NCBI GenBank assembly: GCA_963730325.1
Contig: CAVSRC010000008.1
Span: 62,001 to 126,000, forward strand
From: CAVSRC01 sp963730325
GTDB taxonomy: Bacteria > Pseudomonadota > Alphaproteobacteria > Rhizobiales > Kaistiaceae
Reading direction: 5' to 3'
DNA: 64,000 nt
Below the pieces are notes generated by a model. The model was not told the DNA's origin. It saw only the letters and a list, made by a program, of their open reading frames with translations, and ran no database searches. Shown here piece after piece: positions 8,832 to 17,331 of this stretch; the first letter of the stretch is position 1; each line of letters begins with the position of its first letter. The translations under genes were made by a program, and so were the position numbers.

Positions 8832-9950
8832 ATGAACGGCAGCGTCCTGCGCATTCTGAGCCTGGTCCAAAAGGAAGTGCTGGCGCTCTTACGCGACCCG
8901 CGCAGCCGCGTCATCCTCTTCCTGCCGCCGCTCCTGCAATCCTTCCTGTTCGGCTATGCCGCCACCTTCGACCTCAACCACGCGCCCTATGCGGTCTATG
9001 ACGAGGACCGCGGCGCCGCCTCCAGCGACCTGCTGGCGCGCTTCGACGGCTCCGGCGTGTTCCAGCGCGTCGCCACCATCGAGCGCTCCGCCGATATCGC
9101 CCGGCTGATCGACGATCGCGATGCGCTGCTGGTCGTGCGCATCGGGCCGGATTTCGAGCGCAAGCTCGCCGCCGGCGGACAGACCGCCATCCAGGTCATT
9201 GTCGACGGGCGCAACTCCAACACCGCCGGCACGGCGGTCGGCTATGTCAACAGCATCGTCGACAGCTTCAACGCGGACTGGCGCTCCGCGCACGGCCTCG
9301 CCGACCCGCCGCTGAAGACCAGCGTGCGCGCCTGGTACAACGGCAATCTCGAGACGAGCTGGAACATGATCCCCGGCCTGATCGGCACCATCACCCTGCT
9401 TCAGGTGCTGATGCTGACCGCGCTTTCGGTGGCGCGCGAGCGCGAGGACGGCACCTTCGACCAGTTGCTGGTGACCCCCATCCGCCCGGCGGAGATCATG
9501 CTCGGCAAGGCGCTGCCCTCGACCGTGGTCGGCCTCATCCAGGCGACCATCATCTTCCTGGTGGCGCAGCTCTGGTTCCGCATTCCCTTCGCCGGCTCGC
9601 TGCTGACGCTCTACAGCGGCCTCATCCTGTTCGTCATCGCCGCCGTCGGCATCGGGCTCTTCGTCTCGTCGCTGGTGGCCAACATGCAGCAGGCGATGCT
9701 GTTCTCCTTCATCCTGCTGATGCCCTTCATCCTGCTCTCCGGCCTGGCGACGCCGATCGCCAACATGCCGGACGTGTTCCAGTGGATCACCTATATCGAT
9801 CCGTTGCGCTATGCCCTCGACATCACGCGCCGGGTCTATCTGGAGGGAACCGGGCTCACCCAGCTCGTCGGCGATCTGTGGCCGCTCATCGTCATCTCCG
9901 TGGTCACGCTGCCGATCGCGGCGTGGATGTTCCGCAACCGCCTGACCTGA
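8832..9950 (+). CDS. ybhR: ABC-2 type exporter permease (YbhR-like)
   Basis: 372 aa, a paralogue of the upstream permease: the same N-terminal helix (VILFLPPLLQSFLFGYAATF), periplasmic domain, and C-terminal helices starting at WNMIPGLIGTITLLQVLML. The conserved coupling segment reads EREDGTFDQLLVTPIRPAEI. The ATG at 8832 lies 8 nt after the preceding stop; the open frame that continues upstream is a shadow of the ybhS-like gene. With the adaptor and fused ATPase it completes the exporter. Last gene of the operon, followed by a stem-loop. Confidence 0.9.
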   Translation: MNGSVLRILSLVQKEVLALLRDPRSRVILFLPPLLQSFLFGYAATFDLNHAPYAVYDEDRGAASSDLLARFDGSGVFQRVATIERSADIARLIDDRDALLVVRIGPDFERKLAAGGQTAIQVIVDGRNSNTAGTAVGYVNSIVDSFNADWRSAHGLADPPLKTSVRAWYNGNLETSWNMIPGLIGTITLLQVLMLTALSVAREREDGTFDQLLVTPIRPAEIMLGKALPSTVVGLIQATIIFLVAQLWFRIPFAGSLLTLYSGLILFVIAAVGIGLFVSSLVANMQQAMLFSFILLMPFILLSGLATPIANMPDVFQWITYIDPLRYALDITRRVYLEGTGLTQLVGDLWPLIVISVVTLPIAAWMFRNRLT

Positions 9951-9955
9951 AACAC

Positions 9956-9981
9956 AGAGCCCGGCGCAAGGGCCGGGCTCT
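9956..9981. terminator. Perfect 10-bp stem-loop between convergent operons
   Basis: AGAGCCCGGC and GCCGGGCTCT flank a 6-nt loop. It lies 6 nt after the permease stop and 15 nt before the end of the convergent cytochrome gene, so it could end transcription from both sides. No clear T-tract follows on the plus strand; the minus strand side reads GTGTTTC. Confidence 0.65.
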
Positions 9982-9995
9982 CATGGACGCGCCTG

Positions 9996-10478
9996 CTATT
10001 TCGGCATGGTGGGCGGCGCCGCCACATAATAGGGCGTCTTCGGCTCCTGGCCGGGCGGCACGTAATCGGGCATGGGATCGCCGGGGTCGCCGAGCGACTT
10101 GACGTAGCGGTAGAGCGAGCGCAGGTCGCTCTCGTCCATGGCGTGGACGTTGTAGAAGGGCATCGGCGGGCGCGCCGTAAAGGTCCTGGCGTATTCGACG
10201 AAATCGTCCTCGCTCATGTCCTTCAGCTCGAGCCGGATGTTGACCGGGTAGGTGGTGCCCCACGGCCCCATCCAACCGATCGCGGTCCCGGTGAGCGCCT
10301 TGGCGGGATCGATCTTGCCGCCCGATTCGTTGTAGCCGGCGGTGTGGCAGTCGTTGCAGCCGCCGACGATCGAGACCTGACGGCCGCGCTCGACGGAAAT
10401 GTCTCCGGAGGCCGCCTGGGCCGCCAGTGGAACCGCCGTCATGCACGCAACTGCCAACCAGAGTGACAGACGCATCAT
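9996..10478 (-). CDS. Secreted monohaem c-type cytochrome
   Basis: 160 aa. The start at 10478 is set by a strong AAGGAGG 7 nt upstream; a second ATG follows directly. A Sec signal peptide (residues 1-23, ending LAAQAA) leads to the haem-binding motif CNDCH at residues 41-45. A downstream methionine in PMPFYNVHAM is the probable distal ligand. It therefore carries electrons in the periplasm, but the donor or acceptor enzyme is not next to it; nearest neighbours are a two-component system (upstream) and the efflux operon (convergent). The C-terminus is rich in proline. Confidence 0.87.
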   Translation of the reverse strand: MMRLSLWLAVACMTAVPLAAQAASGDISVERGRQVSIVGGCNDCHTAGYNESGGKIDPAKALTGTAIGWMGPWGTTYPVNIRLELKDMSEDDFVEYARTFTARPPMPFYNVHAMDESDLRSLYRYVKSLGDPGDPMPDYVPPGQEPKTPYYVAAPPTMPK

Positions 10479-10565
10479 TCTTCCCCTCCTTGATATTGGC
10501 GCGGCCATCTCGGCAGCGCGGGCGGCGAAGCTAGTCTCGCCCATATCGGTGCGCTGTGACCGAAG

Positions 10566-11990
10566 TCACCCGGACGATTCGGCCGGGGCCGCCACGGGCA
10601 GAACGATCTCCGCGTGCAGACCGCCCTCCGTCCGGTTGGCGAGGGTGACGTCGCCGCCGTGGGCGCGCGCTACCGAGCGCGCAATGGTGAGACCGAGCCC
10701 GGTGCCGCCGGTTTCGCGGTTGCGCGAGGATTCCAGCCGGCGAAACGGGCGGAACACCGGCTCCACCTCTTCCGGCGGAATGCCCGGGCCGTCATCGTCG
10801 ACCGCGATGTGGACGGCGGCCCCATCGAGCACCAGCGAGACGCGGGCGGCGCCGCCGTATTTCACCGCGTTGTCGACAAGGTTGGCGATGGCGCGGCGCA
10901 GACCCACGGGCCCGGCCAGGCATTTCAGCCGCGGCGGCAGGTCGGGGGCGAGGTCGAGGGTCACGCCCGGCAGGTCGGCGCACAGCGATTCGGTGAGCGA
11001 GATCAGGTCGATCTGCTCGCGCGCTTCCGGCTGGGCGCTGTCGCTGGCGAAGGCGAGCACCGAGCACGTCATGGCCTCGATGTCGTCGAGATCGGCGAGC
11101 ATGCGGGCGCGCTGGTCGGTGTCCTCGACAAACTCGGCGCGCAGCCGGAGCCGGGTGACCGGGGTCCTGAGGTCGTGCGAAATTGCGGCAACCAGCTGGT
11201 CGCGGTCGCCGATGAAGCGGCGCAGCCGTGCCTGCATGAGGTTGAAGGCGTGCGCGGCGGCGCGCACCTCGCTGGGGCCCCTTTCAGGCAGCGATTCGGC
11301 GTTGATGTCACGGCCGAGCCGCTCCGCCGCGTTGGCGAGCAGCGCATAGGGTGCAGTCAGGCGACGCAGCGCCCAGATCGAACCGGCAAGCACCAGGGCG
11401 ATGACCGCCATGGTCGCCAGCATGGTGTTGTCCGACCACAGGCGCGGCGACGGCGCCATCGGCACGGTGAAATTGGCCCAGCTGCCGTTGCCGAGCTGCA
11501 CCGAGACGAGATAGGCGTCATCGCGGACGGGGTGCTGCTCGATATCCGACAGGAAGCGTTCGAGCGGACCGGCATCGTCGCCGGGCGGATCGGGCATGGC
11601 GCCCGGATCGGCGATCGCCGGGCCGCGGCCGACATCGACCTCGGTGACGCCGGAATCGCCCAATCGCGTTTGCAGCACGTCCTCCAGCTCGGCGATATCG
11701 TCGTCGCTGGCGCCCTTGCTGGCGGCGATCGGCTTGTCGGCGACGCTCACTTGCAGGGTCGGCGTCGACAGAGCACCGGCGAGATCGGCGCGGCTCGACG
11801 CCGGTTCGGCGGCGATCGCGCGGCTCAGCGACCATACCCGCTCGGCGAGGTGGAAGAAGACGTTCATGCGGGCGTTGAGCGCGCGGTTCTGCAGAATGAC
11901 GCCGACGGTCGCGACCTCGGCGACGACGAGTCCGCCGATGACGATGATGAGCGCCCAGGCGGCAAGGCTGTCGGGCAGGAAACGCCTCAA
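10566..11990 (-). CDS. EnvZ-type membrane sensor histidine kinase
   Basis: 474 aa. Two membrane helices (about residues 11-33 and 188-208) enclose a periplasmic sensor of about 155 residues; a HAMP-like linker follows. The phospho-accepting His is residue 272 in AAISHDLRTPVTRLR, and the ATPase domain shows NLVDNAVKYGG (N box), DDDGPGI (G1) and GTGLGLTI (G2). It starts with TTG inside TTGA, overlapping the response regulator stop by 4 nt, and is its partner. The periplasmic domain matches nothing I recognise, so the signal is unknown; the gene for a small secreted protein lies just upstream of the pair. Confidence 0.9.
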   Translation of the reverse strand: MRRFLPDSLAAWALIIVIGGLVVAEVATVGVILQNRALNARMNVFFHLAERVWSLSRAIAAEPASSRADLAGALSTPTLQVSVADKPIAASKGASDDDIAELEDVLQTRLGDSGVTEVDVGRGPAIADPGAMPDPPGDDAGPLERFLSDIEQHPVRDDAYLVSVQLGNGSWANFTVPMAPSPRLWSDNTMLATMAVIALVLAGSIWALRRLTAPYALLANAAERLGRDINAESLPERGPSEVRAAAHAFNLMQARLRRFIGDRDQLVAAISHDLRTPVTRLRLRAEFVEDTDQRARMLADLDDIEAMTCSVLAFASDSAQPEAREQIDLISLTESLCADLPGVTLDLAPDLPPRLKCLAGPVGLRRAIANLVDNAVKYGGAARVSLVLDGAAVHIAVDDDGPGIPPEEVEPVFRPFRRLESSRNRETGGTGLGLTIARSVARAHGGDVTLANRTEGGLHAEIVLPVAAPAESSG

Positions 11991-12766
11991 GCCACCTCGA
12001 CCTCCGGCGTGAACATGTAGCCGTCGCCACGCACGGTAACGATCATTTCCGGTGCCTTGGGATCGGTCTCGATCTTCCTGCGGATGCGGCTGACCTGCAC
12101 GTCGATGGAACGGTCGAAGGGGGTGGCGTCGCGGCCGCGGGCAAGGTCAAGAAGCTGGTTGCGGGTGAGCACGCGCTGCGGGCGCTCGGCGAAGGCGATG
12201 AGCAGCTCGTATTCGCCGGTGGTGAGGTCGACGATGAGCCCGTCGGGCGCCTCCAGCCGGCGCCGGCCGAGATCGAGCGACCAGCCGGCAAAGCGCATGC
12301 GCTTCGGCGTTCCTGCCGGCTTGCCGACCGTCGCGGCGGTGCTGGTGCGGCGCAGGATGGCGCGCACGCGGGCGAGAAGCTCACGCGGGTTGAACGGCTT
12401 GCCGATGTAATCGTCGGCGCCCATTTCGAGGCCGACGATGCGGTCGGTCTCGTCACCCATCGCGGTCAGCATGAGGATGGGGATCGGCGAGCGGGCGCGC
12501 AGGTCGCGGCACAGCTCCAGGCCGCTCCGTCCCGGCAGCATGAGGTCGAGGATCACCAGGTCGATGCCGCCGACGGCCAGTGCCGTCTCCATCGACTTCG
12601 CGTCGGAGGCGGCAGCGACCCGGTAGCCGTGCCTGACGAGGAAGCGCGACACCAGGTCCCTGATTTCGCGATCGTCGTCGACGATCAGAAGCTGTGGTGT
12701 GGCGCCCACGGCATTGCCCGCCCGGGGGAAAGAGTCTCGAACCGTTGTCGGCGCCCCGGAAGACAC
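11987..12766 (-). CDS. OmpR-family response regulator
   Basis: About 259 aa from a GTG at 12766 that has GGAG 5 nt upstream; an in-frame TTG at 12826 and a GTG at 12715 are alternatives. The receiver domain begins LLIVDDDREIRDL, with the phosphorylated Asp in LVILDLMLPG and the conserved Lys in DDYIGKPFNP. The C-terminal winged helix (from about residue 165) ends with the ID(V)QVSRIRRKIE recognition helix and a YMF hairpin. Cotranscribed with the overlapping kinase gene. Target genes cannot be told from the sequence. Confidence 0.92.
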   Translation of the reverse strand: MSSGAPTTVRDSFPRAGNAVGATPQLLIVDDDREIRDLVSRFLVRHGYRVAAASDAKSMETALAVGGIDLVILDLMLPGRSGLELCRDLRARSPIPILMLTAMGDETDRIVGLEMGADDYIGKPFNPRELLARVRAILRRTSTAATVGKPAGTPKRMRFAGWSLDLGRRRLEAPDGLIVDLTTGEYELLIAFAERPQRVLTRNQLLDLARGRDATPFDRSIDVQVSRIRRKIETDPKAPEMIVTVRGDGYMFTPEVEVA

Positions 12767-12854
12767 GTCTGCTCCGCCCGGATCGCGGCAAAATTCGGGC
12801 GGTCCCCCACGCGCCGGCCGGGGCAACCGACGCGTGGAGGAAGCGCGATCCGGC

Positions 12855-13079
12855 CTACGCCTTGCAGGCGGCGTCGGCCTTCATGGCCGCAGTCGCGGCC
12901 GACTTGGTCTTGTAGCTGTCCGTGCCGATCATCAGGAAGGACTTGCCGTTCGGCTTGTGGCTGGTCACCGAGCACTTGTGGGTCTTGGCGCTCTGCTCGA
13001 CGTAGTAGGTGGTGGCGGCAAAGGCCGGCGCGACGAGCGTGACGGTCAGGGCGGAGGCGACGAGAATCTTGCGAAGCAT
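12855..13079 (-). CDS. Small secreted protein of 74 residues
   Basis: The ATG at 13079 has GGAG 8 nt upstream. Residues 1-21 form a clear signal peptide (MLRKILVASALTVTLVAPAF then AATTYY), leaving a mature chain of about 53 residues with two cysteines (KCSV near residue 36 and ACKA at the end) that could form a disulfide, and many Lys, Ser and Thr. Short periplasmic proteins with this plan (YYVEQSAKTHKC..) occur in alphaproteobacteria without known function. It is 88 nt upstream of the response regulator start, on the same strand, but could be a separate transcription unit. Confidence 0.75.
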   Translation of the reverse strand: MLRKILVASALTVTLVAPAFAATTYYVEQSAKTHKCSVTSHKPNGKSFLMIGTDSYKTKSAATAAMKADAACKA

Positions 13080-13240
13080 TGGGCAGTCTCCAGTTGCAGG
13101 GTTGAACCCCCGCCGGCTTCTGCCGGTCGCGGGGCGGCGCCCGGCCCAGGCATTCGGCCTCGGCACGAGCGATGCGGTGGAGATCACCACGGCTCTGTAA
13201 GCCCAGTGTTTCGCGATTGCCGCTCGATTGTAACGGTGTG

Positions 13241-14683
13241 TTACGCGATTTGGCCGACCGTCGGCCTGGGCCCGCTCTCGACGGGCAGCGCCCGCCGGGT
13301 CAGGCCGAGACGCTCGCGCATGATCCAGCGCGCGGTCATCAGCACGGCGACCACGGCCAGGCCGGCCGACAGCCCGATCCATATGCCGACGCCGTTGAGC
13401 TTCAGCCAGAAGGCGAGCAGGACGCCGATGGGCAGGCCGATGCCCCAATAGCCGAGGCCGGCCATCCACATCGGCACGCGCGTATCGCCGAGGCCGCGCA
13501 ACATGCCGGAGCCGGCCGCCTGGGCGCTATCGACGAGCTGGAAGATGCCGGCCCAGACCAGATAGGAGGCGGCGAGACCGGCAACCACGGCGTCGGTCGG
13601 GTTGGACCAATCGAGGAAGAGGCCGACGAGGTCGTGCCTGAAGGTGAGGATGAGCGTGGCGGTGCCGCAGGCATAAACCAGCGACAGGCCGTAGGCCGAC
13701 CAGCCGGCGCGGGAAATGCCGGCGATATCCCTGGCGCCGTAGGCGCGGCCGACGCGCACGGTCGCCGCCGTGCCGAGGCCGAGCGGCACCATGAAGGTGA
13801 GCGACGGAATCTGGATGGCGATGGCATGGGCGGCGAGCGCCGCGGCGCTGATCAGGCCCATGAGGAAGGTCGCGGCGTTGAAGATGGTCACCTCGAAGGC
13901 GAGCGTCACGCCGATCGGCAGGCCGACGCGCCAGATGGCGCGGAAGCGCGACCAGTCGGGCCGCCAGAAGCGCCCGAACAGGCGGTAGCGGCGGAAGCGC
14001 CGGTCGAGCCTGATGAGCAGCGCCAGGCCGCCGGCCATGTAGATGTTGGTGATCGTGGTGCCGATGCCGGCGCCGGGCAGGCCCATGGCCGGCAGGCCGA
14101 AGTGGCCGAACATCAGCGACCAGACCAGAACCGCGTTGATGACAAGCGCGCTGCCACCGATCCACAGCGCGGTCAACGGCCGCTCCAGTGCCGCGACGAA
14201 GTTGCGCAGGATCACGTAGAACAGGAAGGGCAGGAAGGACCACTGGAAGGTGTGCAGATAGCCGGCGGCCTTGGCGGCAATCGCCGGCTGCTGGCCGAGC
14301 ACCAGGAAGATCGCCTCGCAATGCCACAGCACCACCCAGATCGGCAGGGTGATGGCGATCGCCGTCCAGAAGCCCTGGCGCATGGTACGGCGCACATCGC
14401 GCACCGAGTGGCGGTTGCGGCCAAGCTCGATGGCGATCAGCGGGGCCGTCGCCGTCACCACACCGATGGCGAAGATGAGGAAGGCGAAGTTGAGGTTGAC
14501 GGCCAGCGCGCCGGCGGCAAGCGCGTCCGGTCCCAGCCAACCCATCATGACCACGTCGGTCGTCGCCAGGCCGACCTGGGCGACGTTGGTCAGGATGATC
14601 GGCCAGGCCAGCGCAAGCGTAGCGGAGATTTCCGCGCCCCACGCCCTGGGCGAGGGCGGCGCCGTGGCTGCCATGTCAGTCAT
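13241..14683 (-). CDS. MATE-family multidrug/sodium or proton antiporter
   Basis: 480 aa with 12 predicted membrane helices in two homologous halves. Early segments ALAWPIILTNVAQVGLATTD and MMGWLGPDALAAGALAVNLN are typical of the NorM branch; the second half contains GLPIGVTLAFEVTIFNAATF. The family exports cationic drugs or metabolites by Na+ or H+ exchange. Start at 14683; a second ATG nine bases downstream is equally possible, and the open frame extending upstream has no coding character. No dedicated regulator is adjacent. Substrate unknown. Confidence 0.9.
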   Translation of the reverse strand: MTDMAATAPPSPRAWGAEISATLALAWPIILTNVAQVGLATTDVVMMGWLGPDALAAGALAVNLNFAFLIFAIGVVTATAPLIAIELGRNRHSVRDVRRTMRQGFWTAIAITLPIWVVLWHCEAIFLVLGQQPAIAAKAAGYLHTFQWSFLPFLFYVILRNFVAALERPLTALWIGGSALVINAVLVWSLMFGHFGLPAMGLPGAGIGTTITNIYMAGGLALLIRLDRRFRRYRLFGRFWRPDWSRFRAIWRVGLPIGVTLAFEVTIFNAATFLMGLISAAALAAHAIAIQIPSLTFMVPLGLGTAATVRVGRAYGARDIAGISRAGWSAYGLSLVYACGTATLILTFRHDLVGLFLDWSNPTDAVVAGLAASYLVWAGIFQLVDSAQAAGSGMLRGLGDTRVPMWMAGLGYWGIGLPIGVLLAFWLKLNGVGIWIGLSAGLAVVAVLMTARWIMRERLGLTRRALPVESGPRPTVGQIA

Positions 14684-14792
14684 GGAGCGAGCTTCTAGAC
14701 CCGCCCTTCGACCGGCGCCACCCCTTCGCACACGGGAAAGTCGGGCTGTGGCGCCGCGGCCACGATTCGCCGCACCGCGTGAATCGGCGGGG

Positions 14793-16208
14793 CTATTGCG
14801 GCCGGCACACCGCCCGATAGCTGCCGCCGCGCGACCAGGTGATGGTCTCCGCGTGTCCGACCAGAACGTCGCCATTGCCGGCATAGCGGGCGGCGCCCGG
14901 GCGCGCGGCGGTGCGGCGCAGGACCATCGGCGGACCGCCGCCGCGCTCGGTAACGATCACGCGGGCATTGGCATCGTCGAAGACGACACGGATGAAGCTG
15001 CCGTCGTTGCAGGCGAAGGGGACCGCGCCGGCGGCGCCCGAAGGTCCCTGCGGCGCGGCGACCACCGGCGGTGTCGGCGGCGCCGGGCTGCAATAGGCGA
15101 GGAACGGACGCGCCTTGGCGGCGCTGCCCTTCAGCGACAGGCTGTAGGGCGCCGCCGAGCCGATCTGGATGGTCAGGCTGCTGCCGTGGATGATCGCCTG
15201 CCATAGCGGATCGTCGGTGTTGAGCTGGATCAGCGGGTTGGACAGGCCGCTCAGTTGCGACACGTCGGAGCCGGTCGCCGGATAGCGCTGCGAAAAGGCG
15301 CCGGAGGAGAAGCCGACGGTCACGGTCCTGCCAGGCTGCACTTCCGGGGCGCTTCGCCCGAGCGCGACGGTGGCCTTGCTCGAGGCCGGCGTGCAGACGG
15401 CGGTGAACTCGCTGTCGTCGGAATTGGGGACGGCAAAGGCGAGGCTGCCATTGTCCTTGGTGGAGGTGAACATCCACGCGGCATCGCTGGCGGCCGGCGC
15501 CGGCTCTGCGGCCGTCGCCGGGGGCTGGGGCGGCGCCGCCGTCGGGGTCGTGCCGCCGGCGGCGAGCAGCGTCACGCTCACCTGCCAGTCATTGGCGCAG
15601 ATATCGACGGCACGGGCGACACGCCGTCCGTCGGAAAGCACCAGGCCGAGGTCGCGCGAACAGTCGATGCCGTCCGCTCCCGGTGCCACCAGCACCTCGA
15701 CCGCATTGCCGATGCGCCGGTTGATGGCGACCGGCTTGCCGGCCATGAACACGCCGTCGATGGTGACGTCGGGATCGTCGACGCTGATGGTGACCGGCTG
15801 GGTGTCGGCCGGTTGTCCGGCAGGCGGTGCCGGCTCGGCCGCGGCCGCCGGGGGCGTTGGGGGCGTCGGCGGTGCCGGGGGGGCGCCGGCGGTGGAGAAC
15901 GGCACGGTGACCCGGGCGCCGTTGGCGCAGATGTCGGTGTCGATGGTCGCCACCAGACCGTTGGAGCCGGTGAAGGCGATGCGCTCGGCGCAGGGCACCG
16001 CACCGCCGGGATTGTCGACGCGGAAGAAGGTGACGCCGCCGCCCTGTCCGGCGACGGCAAGCTCCTTGCCGTTCAGGCGCGCGCCGGTGACCGTGACGTC
16101 GCTCTGGTCGCTCAGCGCGCTGAACAAGCGGCTGTCGGCATGGGCGGCACCTGACAGCAGTATGACGGCGACCGTGCCGGTCGCCACAATCTCGATGAAA
16201 CGGGACAT
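14793..16208 (-). CDS. Secreted repeat protein with C-terminal MliC-like (lysozyme inhibitor) domain
   Basis: 471 aa. Start at 16208 with GGAG 6 nt upstream; signal peptide ends in SGAAHA (about residue 24). Two related modules follow (about residues 30-110 and 135-215), both with a cysteine in an IDCSRD/VPCAER context and ending D(I)CAN-xx-V-V. Proline/alanine linkers (PPTPPTPPAAAAEPAPP and similar) separate the modules. A third section contains two more cysteines, and the last 75 residues (PFACNDGSFIRVVF to the terminal CRPQ) resemble MliC, the c-type lysozyme inhibitor fold, with the pair of cysteines near its ends. A periplasmic role protecting peptidoglycan is possible, but the inhibitor call rests on weak similarity. 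Confidence 0.7.
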   Translation of the reverse strand: MSRFIEIVATGTVAVILLSGAAHADSRLFSALSDQSDVTVTGARLNGKELAVAGQGGGVTFFRVDNPGGAVPCAERIAFTGSNGLVATIDTDICANGARVTVPFSTAGAPPAPPTPPTPPAAAAEPAPPAGQPADTQPVTISVDDPDVTIDGVFMAGKPVAINRRIGNAVEVLVAPGADGIDCSRDLGLVLSDGRRVARAVDICANDWQVSVTLLAAGGTTPTAAPPQPPATAAEPAPAASDAAWMFTSTKDNGSLAFAVPNSDDSEFTAVCTPASSKATVALGRSAPEVQPGRTVTVGFSSGAFSQRYPATGSDVSQLSGLSNPLIQLNTDDPLWQAIIHGSSLTIQIGSAAPYSLSLKGSAAKARPFLAYCSPAPPTPPVVAAPQGPSGAAGAVPFACNDGSFIRVVFDDANARVIVTERGGGPPMVLRRTAARPGAARYAGNGDVLVGHAETITWSRGGSYRAVCRPQ

Positions 16209-16312
16209 CCCGTTCTCCCCACGAAGGTCCTGCCCACCCTCTTTCACGACCATTTGTGCCAAAGCCTACGGGCCTGACAAGCCCCACAAGGATGGCGAGA
16301 TCGCGGCACCGG

Positions 16313-17200
16313 TCATCCCGTCAGACGGAAGCGGTTCTCGGGCAATCCGCGCACATCGACCTGAAGGGCGTAGAGCCCGCCCGACAGGCGCTCGTCCGGC
16401 CGCCTGGCGGTGGTGATGTAGAGCGTCTTCAGTTGCGGCCCGCCGAAGGTGCAGGTGGTGACATTGGACACCGGCATCTCGACGATGCGGTCGATCTCGC
16501 CGTTTGGCGCGATGCGCACGATGCAGCCGCCGCCATAGCGCGCATTCCACAGACAGCCTTCGCTGTCCATCGCCGAGCCGTCCGGCTGACCGCGCTCGAA
16601 ATCGTTGAAGAACGGGCGCTCATTGGCGATGCGGCCGGTCTTGAGGTCGTAGTCCCAGACGTGGATCGTGTTGGCCAGCGTATCGGCGGAATAGAAGCGG
16701 GCGTTGTCCGGGCTCCAGCACATGGTGTTGCTGATGCCGATCCCCGTCTTCTCGGTGACGCACGCCCCATCCGGCTTGACGCGGAAGAGCGCCCCCATGT
16801 CGTCGCGCTCGATCGGCAGATCCTCGCCCGCGGCGCCGACATTGTTGGCCATCGAGCCGACCCAGAAATTGCCCGCCGGATCGGGACGGCCGTCGTTGAG
16901 GCGCACGCCGGAGCGGCCGCGCTCGGGATTGGCGAAATCGGCGCGGGCGTCGTTGGCCGGCTGCCACAGGATCACATGGCTGCCGAGGGCGACGATCAGC
17001 GTGTCCGGCCGGTCGGTGAGGCCAAGGGCGGTCACCGGCTCGGAGAAGAACCAGTTCCTGACGCTGCCGGTCTCCGGCTCGAAGCGATGGATGAGGAAAC
17101 GGTTGATGTCGACCCAGTAGACGGCCTTGTGCAGGGCGTGCCAGACGGCCCCCTCGCCCGTCCCGTCGCCGGACGGAACCACACATTGCGCTGAATGCAT
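16313..17200 (-). CDS. SMP-30/gluconolactonase-like sugar lactonase
   Basis: 295 aa, the normal length of the SMP-30/LRE family six-bladed propeller. Family features: GEGAVWHALHKAVYWVDI near the N-terminus (first metal-binding Glu), RLNDGRPDPAGNFWVGSM in the middle, ISNTMCWSPDN with the metal-site Asn, and DSEGCLWNARYGGG. These enzymes hydrolyse sugar lactones to acids with a divalent metal. It is divergent from zwf (131 nt apart), which makes 6-phosphoglucono-lactone, but SMP-30 enzymes generally act on unphosphorylated lactones, so a role as the missing phosphogluconolactonase is only a suggestion. L-arabinonolactonase or galactonolactonase are other options. Confidence 0.85.
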   Translation of the reverse strand: MHSAQCVVPSGDGTGEGAVWHALHKAVYWVDINRFLIHRFEPETGSVRNWFFSEPVTALGLTDRPDTLIVALGSHVILWQPANDARADFANPERGRSGVRLNDGRPDPAGNFWVGSMANNVGAAGEDLPIERDDMGALFRVKPDGACVTEKTGIGISNTMCWSPDNARFYSADTLANTIHVWDYDLKTGRIANERPFFNDFERGQPDGSAMDSEGCLWNARYGGGCIVRIAPNGEIDRIVEMPVSNVTTCTFGGPQLKTLYITTARRPDERLSGGLYALQVDVRGLPENRFRLTG

Positions 17201-17331
17201 ATCACCCCCTGGAATCGCGGGCTGGCCGCGCTACGAATCCTCTGCCAAACAGTGTAGACCGCTCCAACCGGAACCCGAAGCCGTCGGGGGCCGGCGTCCT
17301 CCTTATTTGAGCCTCCGGAGTTCCTGCCGTC

